Positions 1 through 5,402 are shown, counted from the first letter of the stretch. The stretch is DNA of 7,918 nt from Acidimicrobiia bacterium (GCA_013821025.1 JACDHN010000110.1:1-7918), one strand, 5' to 3'. Notes: generated by a model not told the origin, from the sequence alone. A program made the numbers and translations.

Positions 1-126
1 ATCCGTGGTGACCGCCAGTCGTACCTGCGCCAGGACCCCGACTGGACACCGACCTACGGTTCGAACGACGAGTTCACCGTCGTCGACCTACTCGAGACAG
101 CGAACGTCGTCGCCGACATTGCCTAG
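1..126 (+). CDS. C-terminal end of an unidentified protein, possibly haem peroxidase-like (partial)
   Basis: Frame 1 is open from the first base to a TAG at 124-126 and gives the last 41 residues of a protein whose start lies outside the window. The tail contains RQSYLRQDPDWTPTYG followed by DEFTVVDLLETA. This composition is that of a folded protein and not of a chance frame. The pattern of a DPDW-x-P stretch followed by F-T-hydrophobic-D-L-L reminds me of the C-terminus of bacterial members of the animal haem peroxidase family, but no haem ligand or catalytic residue falls in this part, so the family call is weak. The next recognisable gene, the broken sigma factor, follows on the same strand after about 80 bp with nothing recognisable between. 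This gene may be the last chromosomal gene before the decayed region or part of it. Confidence 0.4.
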   Translation: MRGDRQSYLRQDPDWTPTYGSNDEFTVVDLLETANVVADIA

Positions 127-208
127 GCTGATCAGTCGTCGCGGGCCAACGCCCGATGAATTCGACCTGAGTGTCGCGGAAATGAGCCGTCTGGCGGTCT
201 AGACAGTG

Positions 209-689
209 ATGCGCGCCGGCGATCAACACTTGTCTCGAACCTCGTTCGACTAGTTCGCCACCGGCGTGGAGACCCACTGCGGCAAGCACTCGTTGCCACC
301 TATGGGCCGGCGACGGCCGCGAGGCCGCGGTCGACGCGCTGAGTTGGGCATGGGAACACTCGGACCAGGTCCGGGCGATGCAGAACCCGGGCGGCTATCT
401 CTACCGGGTCGGTCAGAGTGCCGTCCGCCGGTTCGCGTCTCGTCATCTTCCCGAAACAGCGCTCACCCGTCGAGCGGTAGAACTACCAGACATCCATCCC
501 GAATTGCTGATCGCACTCGGGCGCCTCAGCGATCAACAACGCGCCGTCGTGGTGCTGGTCCACGCCTTTGGCTGGCGGCAGACGGAAGTCGCCGACATCC
601 TCGGTGTCAGCCCATCGACGATCCACGCGCATCTTGACCGCGCACTCGAACGACTTCGTGCCCTCATGGAGGTTTCTGATGCCTGCTGA
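209..689 (+). pseudogene. ECF-type RNA polymerase sigma factor, broken by a stop and two frameshifts
   Basis: The reading must pass through three frames. The frame beginning at ATG 209 gives RTSFD, then a TAG at 251-253 (one change from GAG), then FATGVET. One base is missing near 274-276, moving to the frame LRQALVATYGPAT. Another is missing near 312-315, moving to the frame that runs from REAAVDALSWAWEH to the TGA at 687-689. Repaired, the product would be about 160 residues, the normal size of an ECF sigma factor. Region 2 is visible as SWAWEH and NPGGYLYRVGQ. Region 4 is visible as ALGRLSDQQRAVVVLVHAFG and then a helix-turn-helix TEVADILGVSPSTIHAHL. The last 103 residues alone (from ATG 378) are intact, but a protein starting there would lack most of region 2, so it is unlikely to work as a sigma factor. 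The downstream gene overlaps its end. Confidence 0.8.
667..671 (+). promoter_or_regulatory. Ribosome binding site for the gene at 679
   Basis: GGAGG lies seven bases before the ATG at 679 and inside the 3' end of the sigma-factor gene. It supports ATG 679 as the start over the longer open frame, which reaches back to 568 inside the sigma gene. The eleven-base overlap (679-689) suggests translational coupling in the ancestral, working pair. Confidence 0.65.
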
Positions 690-1369
690 CATCCAGATGC
701 AACTCAAGCGCCTCGGAATCCACTACGAACGACTGGCGCCGCCGATCGAGACCACGGAGATCGCCGCCCGCCGACAGGCGACAGCCGACCGATGCCCGCT
801 CGTCGACGTAGGCACCATCCCGCAATCCGCCGATGGCGTGATGCCACACCGCGCGCGACGGCTGATCACCCTCTCTACGGCAGCAACGATCGCCGACGGC
901 GTCGCCGGATTCGCCTGGATCACCGAACGGCACCAACCACCAACAACCGATGTCGGAACCGCGCAGCAAACCGCTATCCAGCAACGTCATCGGACTGTTC
1001 CCATCCGGCGGGATCGGCGACATCGTCGCAGCGAACTACACCAGCCCGCACGACGTCGCACAGGCATACCTCGACGACCGCACCCGACCCGATCAACTGC
1101 CCACAGGATACGGAGCGCGGGCAGGCGTTACCGGTGCACTCGGCGAATTAATCGCCGACATCGCCGACGACATCGCCGACGCGGCGATACGGATCGATGC
1201 GGCATCACGCCCGAGGCGATGGTCGGATCGATGGTCAGTGGCCGGCTGCCCGCCGTGTTCGGTCGGACTGACATCGACGCGCTCGCCGACCCGGTCGTCG
1301 CTGCTTCCGCGTGCGGCCGGATCTGGGACCCACCCCGGACGTATCCGAGGGCCGCACAGATTGCCCTGA
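679..1369 (+). pseudogene. Sigma-factor partner protein with one predicted membrane segment, frameshifted
   Basis: From ATG 679 the frame reads MPADIQMQLKRLGIHYERLA and continues to a hydrophobic stretch, RRLITLSTAATIADGVAGFA (about residues 59-78), that could be a single transmembrane helix. Near 955-965 the protein-like sequence moves by one base into the frame LSSNVIGLFPSGGIGDIVAA and YTSPHDVAQAYLDDRTRPD, so one extra base is inferred there. That frame stays open to a TGA at 1367-1369, but protein character fades after about 1195, so the true end is uncertain. A small cytoplasmic N-terminus, a single helix and an outer domain, encoded directly behind an ECF sigma factor, is the layout of an anti-sigma-type regulator. 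I infer that role from layout only, since I see no known zinc-binding anti-sigma motif. Confidence 0.5.
1151..1180 (+). repeat. Three copies of the 9-mer ATCGCCGAC
   Basis: Identical nonamers lie at 1151-1159, 1160-1168 and 1172-1180, the last two separated by GAC. In the coding frame they give the repeats IAD-IAD-D-IAD. They sit close to where the reading frame of the sigma-partner gene becomes unrecognisable, so slippage here may have contributed to its decay. This is a minor internal repeat with no sign of independent function. Confidence 0.7.
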
Positions 1370-1410
1370 ATGCCGGCGGGTGTCCCAGAACGCCGGCTGA
1401 GCGCCACCTT

Positions 1411-1634
1411 TCATTGCACGTCACGCGTCTGTTCGTCTTCCCTCGAGACCGTACGGGTCGCCTTGACGGTGCCATCCCAGCTCGTGATTTTGCCCGTGTC
1501 GTCCTGCTTTGCCTCCGCTGTGATCGCATACGACCACGACTGCGGGTTGTAGTCGTTGAAGTCAGTCATCACCTTCTTGGGGCTTCTTCGAGGTCGGCTT
1601 CATTCTTACCCTTGATCTTGAACGTGATCTCCAT
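1411..1634 (-). pseudogene. Small unrecognised protein of about 74 residues, split by one missing base
   Basis: On the minus strand ATG 1634-1632 starts MEITFKIKGKNEADLEEA, which then reaches a TGA. A one-base change of frame in the short C run near 1574-1582 lets it continue as KKVMTDFNDYNPQSWSYA and on through ITAEAKQDDTGKITSWDG, ending at the TGA 1413-1411. Both halves have amphipathic, charged, protein-like sequence and the join reads naturally as one protein, so this is probably a single gene that has lost one base. No Shine-Dalgarno sequence is clear in front of the ATG. I do not recognise the family. The size, composition and position suggest a small accessory protein of a phage or plasmid. 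It faces away from the plus-strand gene that starts near 1659, with about 25 bp between them. Confidence 0.55.
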
Positions 1635-1658
1635 AGCCGCGAAGATTAACTAGGAGCA

Positions 1659-2485
1659 CTGCGACCGCTCGTCGAGAACGCTGAGGCTGCCGGCTACGCG
1701 CTGCCGGCCGAGGTGGTCGACGCCTGGCGGACGCTCGAGGCGGTTAAGGCGTTGCCGTTGCCGGCACCGCCGTCGACCGATTTCGAGGCGCTTGCCGCCG
1801 GTGTCGTCGCCGCGTCGCCGACGGCAAGACACCGGACGTGGTGAAGGCCGGCATGAAACTTCACCGTGCCGGCGACGACCTCCAGGCCCACGCCGCGGCG
1901 CAGCGCATCTTCGTCGAGGCGATCGAACAGGCCGGTGTAGCCGCTGTGAATGTCGCCGCCGTCCACGCCGACCGCATCGTCACCGACAATCTCGCACCGG
2001 CGATGGGGGACATCTACGAGAAGGCGCGTCGCTGCGGCGAGACGTTGGCCGGACATCCGCTCGACGCGAGGCGGCTGCTCGACGCCGAGCGGCCGATACA
2101 GGATGCGTACCGCGAACTCGAGCGGCTCGTCGCCCGACAGAGCCTGATCTGGGAGGCCCGACGATGGGCGAACGCCGTCGGGTTCCGGCGGCCGGAGCAT
2201 GACGGCGGCGGGACGTTTTTGCATTTTGAGCGTCCAGGCGAGGTGCCGGGCTGGTCACACGCCGCTGGTCGCTGGCCCGGATTGGATGCGCTCGCCCCGG
2301 CGGAGCCGCTTGCCCGGCTGTTGTGGCTGCTGTCGCCCGAGCTCGCTGCGGCGCGACCATGGCTGCCCACGGTCGCCGAGCAGGATGAACGCTGGCTGAC
2401 GGAAAACGCCGGCATCCTCGAGCAGCAGCGGGCAGGTGTCGCCCTCGCTCAACACGTCGGCGCTCGAGGCCCGATGTTCCGGTAA
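1659..2485 (+). pseudogene. Unrecognised protein of about 275 residues, helical, with one frameshift
   Basis: A coding frame opens after the TAA at 1647-1649 and reads LRPLVENAEAAGYALPAEVV, then ALAAGVVAA. Near 1811-1818 one base appears missing, possibly a G that would restore GCG-GTC-GCC, and the protein continues in the next frame as VADGKTPDVVKAGMKLHRAG to the TAA at 2483-2485. The 215-residue downstream part (from GTG 1838) is open on its own. The sequence is rich in alanine, glutamate and arginine and looks largely alpha-helical (for example AHAAAQRIFVEAIEQAGVAA). The C-terminal third carries ARLLWLLSPELAAARPWLP. No ATG or GTG start is present in the upstream frame. AGGAG at 1652-1656 is too close to the CTG at 1659, so the start may be damaged too. 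I do not recognise the family. Actinobacterial plasmids and phages often carry proteins of this style. Confidence 0.55.
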
Positions 2486-2568
2486 CGCTTTCGGTGGGGT
2501 CGGCGCTGCCGTGGTGTTGTCCACACGGCCGGCTGCGTCCCCACCGGAAAGGCCGCGGCGACAGCGTC

Positions 2569-2770
2569 ATGCCCGTTGATCGCCACGGCCAACCATCACC
2601 CGGCCGTAGTTACGCCGCCGTCATCTCGGGTGTGTCTCCGGCTGCCCGGAAGGCGTTGCGTCGCTTAGAACGCATCCTGGCGCCGCTGACGCCGGACCAC
2701 GATGCCCGCCCTGCTCCGCGTGACTGCCAGACAGGGCGAGGCCATCCGCTATTCAAGGATTCTCGATTAG
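2569..2770 (+). pseudogene. Possible short gene of about 66 residues with one extra base
   Basis: ATG 2569 begins MPVDRHGQPSPGRSYAAVIS and continues through VSPAARKALRRLERILAPLT. After DHDAR (near 2701-2710, in a GCCCGCCC stretch) the natural-looking continuation LLRVTARQGEAIRYSRILD lies one base further on and ends at TAG 2768-2770. Removing one C would make a single basic, helical protein of 66 residues. The unshifted frame stays open to 3012 but runs antisense to the ParB-like gene with an arginine- and proline-rich composition typical of a shadow frame. No Shine-Dalgarno sequence is clear. The family is not recognised, and the call rests only on composition and on the same kind of lesion being seen in neighbouring genes. 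Confidence 0.3.
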
Positions 2771-2783
2771 TGACGGGCTCGGG

Positions 2784-2803
2784 TAACGCAAGATTCTGCG
2801 TTA
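2784..2803. repeat. Perfect inverted repeat overlapping the stop codon of the ParB-like gene
   Basis: TAACGCA at 2784-2790 pairs with TGCGTTA at 2797-2803 around the six-base loop AGATTC. The right arm contains the TAA stop of the minus-strand ParB-like gene. The stem is only seven base pairs, half of them A-T, and no T-run follows on either strand. It is therefore a poor candidate for an intrinsic terminator and could equally be a protein-binding palindrome. Confidence 0.5.
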
Positions 2804-3221
2804 TCGGGCACCGCCACGCCGCCCGGCGATCACGAGCGGCGCGAGGTCCGGGGCATGATCAATCACGACACCGGCCTCGGCTATGCGCTTTGGCCAACTT
2901 CCGGATTCGGAAGTATCCGTGGCCTCGGGCACGGAGCCCCTCGCCCAGCGTCCGCCCTCCCGGCACTTCGGGTCGGCGTCGGCGAGCATCACGGCGACAG
3001 CCATCGCCCTGACACCCGTCATCATGTGGCGGCGGTTGACGTTGCAGGCGGCGACGAACGCCACCGGGTCACCGTCGTGCACGACGTAGGTCGGCTCAAC
3101 CTCGGCCTGCTCACAAGCGGCGAGCCGGTTGGGTGCCTTCTCGATGTTCGATCATCACGGTCCGCGCTTCGGGCCGCTGCCAAACGGCCTGGCATTCCCT
3201 TAGGAACTCGTCTTGTGTCAT
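2801..3221 (-). pseudogene. ParB-like partition/regulatory protein, split by a single extra base
   Basis: The gene starts at ATG 3221 (MTQDEFLRECQAVWQRPEAR), with GGAAGG at 3235-3230 eight bases upstream. That frame stops at 3111. Removing one C from the ACCC run near 3130-3134 joins IEHREG to TNRLAACEQAEVEPTYVVHD in the next frame, which continues to TAA 2803-2801. The repaired product is 139 residues. It shows a ParB-type fold signature: an NRLAAC segment, then an E-P-T-Y strand, then NVNRRHMMTGVRAMAVAV, the ParB box with its RRH and T-G-x-R-A-M motif. Near the end, AEAGVVIDHAPDLAPLVIAG matches the helix that follows the DNA-binding part in ParB-like proteins of actinobacterial plasmids and phages. 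The usual first strand (the D-I-x-x-x-G-L region) is missing, so the protein is also short at the N-terminus. It is the last gene of the minus-strand cluster and overlaps its upstream neighbour's end region closely. Confidence 0.65.
2898..2953. repeat. Copy A of a repeat with a 17-bp palindromic core
   Basis: The core CTTCCGGATTCGGAAGT (2898-2914) is identical to 4347-4363. Its arms ACTTCCG and CGGAAGT form a seven-base stem around GATT in this copy. Past the core, similarity continues for about 36 further bases (about 23 of 36 identical by hand alignment). The copy lies inside the ParB-like gene, where the core encodes TSESG on the minus strand. Confidence 0.7.
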
Positions 3222-3224
3222 TGT

Positions 3225-3431
3225 TCATTCCTTCCTAGAGAGCGCGTCATCCTGGGCGTGAACATCTGCCAGGTCGCCTTCACTTGAGATCTGGATTGTT
3301 GCCAACAGCAGAGGATCGGTCACAACTTCGGGCAGGATCAACTCAACATCATTGATCATCGCCCAATCCGTGGCGGTGGGTCGCCGCCGACCGTAGGCAA
3401 CCAGATTGCCGAACACATCAGCGACAAACAC
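3225..3431 (-). CDS. Unrecognised 68-residue acidic protein
   Basis: GTG 3431 starts VFVADVFGNLVAYGRRRPTA, followed by TDWAMINDVELILPEVVTDP and an acidic tail ending DALSRKE at TGA 3227-3225. The product is intact, with no frameshift, and has a mixed strand/helix look without membrane segments. Protein-like sequence (IWVQQIADDG) continues a few codons upstream of the GTG, inside the end of the preceding gene, with no better start codon before a TGA near 3464. The true start could therefore be damaged or the gene truncated. It begins seven bases after the stop of the 63-residue gene, and its own stop lies four bases before the ATG of the ParB-like gene, so the three are probably one transcript. 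Its distal end carries the GGAAGG ribosome-binding site of the ParB-like gene. The family is not recognised. Confidence 0.5.
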   Translation of the reverse strand: MFVADVFGNLVAYGRRRPTATDWAMINDVELILPEVVTDPLLLATIQISSEGDLADVHAQDDALSRKE

Positions 3432-3438
3432 CCCATCG

Positions 3439-3630
3439 TCAGCGATCTGCTGAACCCAGATGGATCAAGGCTTTGAGCGCGGCGTGAAGGTCAGTGGAAA
3501 GCCCACTCCCACCCACACAGCCATCATCCTGTGTTACGCCCACCACGAAAGGGGGAACCGGGTGATACCAGTGATCGGAGGGCCGCACTTCCAGCCACCA
3601 TTCGCGGCTGCCTTGCAGGGCGTCAGACAT
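3439..3630 (-). CDS. Unrecognised 63-residue protein
   Basis: ATG 3630-3628 is preceded at the right distance by GAGGAGGAT (3640-3632), one of the best ribosome-binding sites in the window. This fixes the start over the longer frame that reaches back to 3741. The protein begins MSDALQGSREWWLEVRPSDH and continues WYHPVPPFVVGVTQDD, then ends in a helix with DLHAALKALIHLG. The tryptophan-rich, histidine-containing first half and helical end look like a small single-domain protein. I see no known motif. It is intact and closely followed by the 68-residue gene, so it probably leads the minus-strand operon with the ParB-like gene at its end. Confidence 0.6.
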   Translation of the reverse strand: MSDALQGSREWWLEVRPSDHWYHPVPPFVVGVTQDDGCVGGSGLSTDLHAALKALIHLGSADR

Positions 3631-3631
3631 G

Positions 3632-3640
3632 ATCCTCCTC
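3632..3640 (-). promoter_or_regulatory. Strong Shine-Dalgarno sequence for the 63-residue gene
   Basis: GAGGAGGAT on the minus strand ends one base before the ATG at 3630, with its GGAGG core placed five bases from the start. It sets the start of the gene and marks the beginning of the compact minus-strand cluster. Confidence 0.65.
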
Positions 3641-3747
3641 GTTACTTGTGCCCAACTCAAACACTTCCAACTCAGTTCCGGTGTCGTGTTGCCGTTGTCA
3701 AGTTGGCTTGTCAACGCCGCTCGGCGATGTCCTGGGTTCATGCGACA

Positions 3748-3909
3748 TCAGCACCGGCGGTCGCCCTGATCGGGGACTGTGATCACGCCGGCGCCGCTGT
3801 CACGCTCGGCGGCGTGGACGCTGCCCCGTAGCTCGTCGTCGCTGGCCGCGCGGATCGGCTCCGCAGTGTTGTAGTCGTGCAGGGTCGCTGTGCTCGCGAC
3901 ACCTCGCAC
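3748..3909 (-). CDS. Unrecognised 53-residue protein of the kind found in actinobacterial mobile elements
   Basis: GTG 3909-3907 opens a frame that reads ASTATLHDYNTAEPIRAASD, then DELRGSVHAAERDSGAGVIT, and ends GDRRC at TGA 3750-3748. The pattern is a short N-terminal strand, a TAEPIR turn, an alanine-rich helix with AAERD, then GAGVI and a final D-x-R-x-C strand. It resembles small proteins I recall from actinobacterial integrative elements and phages, where the last strand usually runs on to R-x-C-Y-V. Here the stop falls exactly after the cysteine, and a similar-looking continuation (VSHEPR) lies one frame away, so the last few residues may be lost to a frameshift. Function is unknown. 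Start choice is uncertain because no clear ribosome-binding site precedes the GTG. It is separated from the 63-residue gene by 117 bp. Confidence 0.45.
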   Translation of the reverse strand: MRGVASTATLHDYNTAEPIRAASDDELRGSVHAAERDSGAGVITVPDQGDRRC

Positions 3910-4029
3910 CGCTCATTCGTGGACATGGAGTGCTAACTCGGACCAGACCGGTGGGGATATTCACAGCGCGTGTATCCGGCGCCCGATGGCGTGCTCTGTG
4001 ACAAGCAGGAACGTAGCAACCAAGCGATT

Positions 4030-4037
4030 AAGGGAGA
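4030..4037 (+). promoter_or_regulatory. Shine-Dalgarno sequence for the gene at 4044
   Basis: AAGGGAGA lies six bases before ATG 4044 and supports that start. The region 3910-4043 separates this gene from the divergent minus-strand gene and would have to hold promoters for both. I see no convincing -35/-10 pair in it. Confidence 0.6.
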
Positions 4038-4043
4038 CACACG

Positions 4044-4328
4044 ATGCATTTCATCTCGTTCGAGACCACCCGGCAGCTGATCGAGCAGCACCAGCACGAG
4101 CTGTTGCAGGAGGCTGAGCTGCGCCGGATCGTCCGCCGCAGCCGTCGCCCGGCGCCGGAGCCTGCACGTAGGCACCAGCCCGCGACGGAACGGCCAGGCG
4201 GCCCCGTGCTGGCGCCCGTGCCCGCGCGTTCTCGTTCTCGCCGTTTCCTGGCCGGATGGGCATTCGGAACCCGCCGAGAACCGGCCGCTTCCAGCCCCCG
4301 GCCCGCCGCTCAGGCCGCGACGGGTTGA
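4044..4328 (+). CDS. Basic 94-residue protein, unrecognised
   Basis: The protein starts MHFISFETTRQLIEQHQHEL with a helical, charged first third that continues LQEAELRRIVRRSRR, followed by a proline-, alanine- and arginine-rich low-complexity tail ending at TGA 4326-4328. A good ribosome-binding site fixes the start. The helical head resembles the many short actinobacterial proteins with a Y/F-x-x-T-R-x-L-x-E-x-x-Q-x-E-L pattern that have no assigned role. The arginine-rich tail could bind nucleic acid, but composition of this sort is also common in disordered high-GC tails. It is divergent from the minus-strand small-gene cluster and precedes the excisionase-like fragment, so a regulatory or accessory role in the element is possible. 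It shows no frameshift. Confidence 0.55.
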   Translation: MHFISFETTRQLIEQHQHELLQEAELRRIVRRSRRPAPEPARRHQPATERPGGPVLAPVPARSRSRRFLAGWAFGTRREPAASSPRPAAQAATG

Positions 4329-4346
4329 TACGCACGGCGTAGCGGC

Positions 4347-4399
4347 CTTCCGGATTCGGAAGTTGTCGATGGTTCCGGCGCCGAGCCTCTCGCGCACCG
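4347..4399. repeat. Copy B of the repeat with the 17-bp palindromic core
   Basis: The core at 4347-4363 is identical to 2898-2914. On the minus strand the surrounding bases read GERCARGSAPEPSTTSESG, close to GGRWARGSVPEATDTSESG of the ParB-like gene. This copy therefore looks like a displaced fragment of the same coding sequence, or both copies share a site conserved as DNA. It lies just upstream of the excisionase-like fragment. Confidence 0.65.
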
Positions 4400-4635
4400 C
4401 TCGCCGCCGGCGCCTCGACGACGTGCCGGCGCCGATCGTCGCTAAGAGCCGCTGTCTGCTGTGGCGTCGCGCTGATGCCGAGGCGTGGGCCGCGTCTCGA
4501 CAGCGGGGCGCCGTAGAACCCCCAACGAACCCCCGCCACTTCCGAGACAAGATGTCAGCGACCCGAATAGTGCTGTCTAGCTGGTCTTTCGCGGTGGGCG
4601 TTGAGGGACTCGAACCCCCGACTTCTTCCTTGTAA
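4363..4635 (+). pseudogene. Excisionase-like (AlpA/Xis-type) fragment reading into the tRNA gene
   Basis: The open frame contains VPAPIVAKSRCLLWRRADAE followed by AWAASR (residues 21-46). This matches the second half of the small winged-helix domain of AlpA/excisionase-type proteins, where P-x-P, a basic strand, W-R-R-A-D and E-A-W are typical. The first half, carrying the helix-turn-helix, is not recognisable upstream. Repeat copy B sits there instead, so the gene looks truncated. The last residues, VGVEGLEPPTSSL, are only the antisense translation of the tRNA-Val 3' half and are not protein evidence. Genes for excisionase and integrase commonly lie beside the tRNA used for integration in actinomycete integrative elements. 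Here the expected integrase is absent. The start codon shown (TTG) is only the beginning of the open frame. Confidence 0.4.
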
Positions 4636-4668
4636 GGGAAGCGCTCTAGCCATCTGAGCTAAACGCCC
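4595..4668 (-). tRNA. tRNA-Val (anticodon UAC)
   Basis: The minus strand folds into a complete 74-nt cloverleaf. The seven-base acceptor stem GGGCGTT pairs with AACGCCC. The D stem is GCTC/GAGC with loop AGATGGCTA. The anticodon stem is CTTCC/GGAAG with loop CTTACAA, giving anticodon TAC (valine). The variable loop is AAGTC, and the T stem GGGGG/CCCTC (one G-U pair) carries loop TTCGAGT. The discriminator base is A at 4595. CCA is not encoded: the template continues CCG. The HAD gene ends 29 bp upstream on the same strand, so the two may share transcription. The 3' end faces the decayed small-gene region, the orientation expected if this gene served as an integration site. Confidence 0.96.
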
Positions 4669-4697
4669 GGAAGGGCGCCGAGCCTAGCGGTCGTGGG

Positions 4698-5402
4698 TCA
4701 GCGCCTCGATGGGCTCAGCACGTCGGCCAGTCCGGCGAGGGACTCCACGATGTGGTCGGCTTCCGCGGCCTGGGGCCACTCGGCGTGCAGATGTCCCCAC
4801 GGGCCGCGCCGCACGAGCACGGCGATCATCCCGGCGTCGCGAGCCGGGATGACGTCGTTGTCCACGCGGTCACCGACGTAGGCGACCTCGCTCGGCGTCA
4901 GTCCCACCGCCTCGGCGACAGCGGCGAAGAACCGAGGGGCAGGCTTGGAGACGCCCAGCTCGTCGGAGGTCAAGATGCCGTCCGCCCCGAGGTCCATCGC
5001 TTCGAGCGCGCCCTTGGCCTGGGGCGGTTGGTTGCCGGCGATGATCACGCGAAGCCCCAGCTCACGCATGGCAGCAAAGCACTCCCGCACGTCGGGGTAC
5101 AGGTCGTCGCCGTCGAAGTTCTCTCGCAGCCCTCCGGGATCGTCGTGCGCCCACCGTGCGAGCTCGACGTCGAGGTCGAAGCCGGGCTGCACGATCTCGA
5201 ACGCATCTCGATGGGACCGACCGAGCGCGGCGACGCCTCCCAGCACGCCGAGAAACGTGAGTCGAGGCACGCCGAGACGGTCGGCCCACCGCGACCACAG
5301 GCGGGTCTCGTCGATCAGTGTCTCACCGACGTCGAACGACACGGCAGCGACGGCGGTGCCCTCTGGCCGTTGGCGGTCGAGGGGCCCGGACACGGCGGCC
5401 AC
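4698..5402 (-). CDS. HAD-superfamily hydrolase
   Basis: The 234-residue product shows the four haloacid dehalogenase-superfamily motifs. Motif I is SFDVGETLID with the nucleophile Asp24. Motif II is VIIAGNQ (119-125), motif III is Lys153 in SKPAPRFF, and motif IV is AYVGDRVDNDVIPA with Asp178 and Asp183. A helical cap lies between motifs I and II. Two positions are unusual: the residue two after the nucleophile is Gly26, not the second Asp used as general acid by most HAD phosphatases, and motif II has Ala-Gly where Ser/Thr is usual. It is probably a cytoplasmic small-molecule phosphatase or dehalogenase-type enzyme, with substrate unknown. The start is uncertain. GTG 5402 leaves only 36 bp to the divergent gene and no ribosome-binding site is evident. 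GTG 5342 would begin directly at VSFDVGETLID, and GTG 5393 is also possible. It is followed by the tRNA. Confidence 0.88.
   Translation of the reverse strand: MAAVSGPLDRQRPEGTAVAAVSFDVGETLIDETRLWSRWADRLGVPRLTFLGVLGGVAALGRSHRDAFEIVQPGFDLDVELARWAHDDPGGLRENFDGDDLYPDVRECFAAMRELGLRVIIAGNQPPQAKGALEAMDLGADGILTSDELGVSKPAPRFFAAVAEAVGLTPSEVAYVGDRVDNDVIPARDAGMIAVLVRRGPWGHLHAEWPQAAEADHIVESLAGLADVLSPSRR

Noticed and set aside
74..289. Minus-strand 71-codon frame
   Set aside because: It overlaps the peroxidase-like tail and the sigma-factor start antisense. There is no recognisable motif and no ribosome-binding site.
645..660. Possible second attachment site resembling the tRNA T-arm
   Set aside because: Similarity to the tRNA 3' sequence is limited to a few bases and is explained by conserved sigma-factor codons.
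568..678. Extension of the sigma-partner frame back to 568
   Set aside because: This stretch overlaps the conserved region 4 of the sigma factor in another frame. The ribosome-binding site at 667-671 supports ATG 679.
1191..1410. Protein-like stretch on the plus strand (GITPEAMVGSMVSGRLPAVF and following)
   Set aside because: It might be the displaced end of the sigma-partner gene or another remnant. The match to any family is not clear and both strands stay open here, so I made no separate call.
2784..2803. Intrinsic terminator for the ParB-like transcript
   Set aside because: There is a short stem and no T-run after it on either strand, so it is listed only as an inverted repeat.
4596..4635. 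C-terminal VGVEGLEPPTSSL as part of a real protein
   Set aside because: It is the antisense translation of the tRNA-Val 3' half, a well-known annotation artefact.
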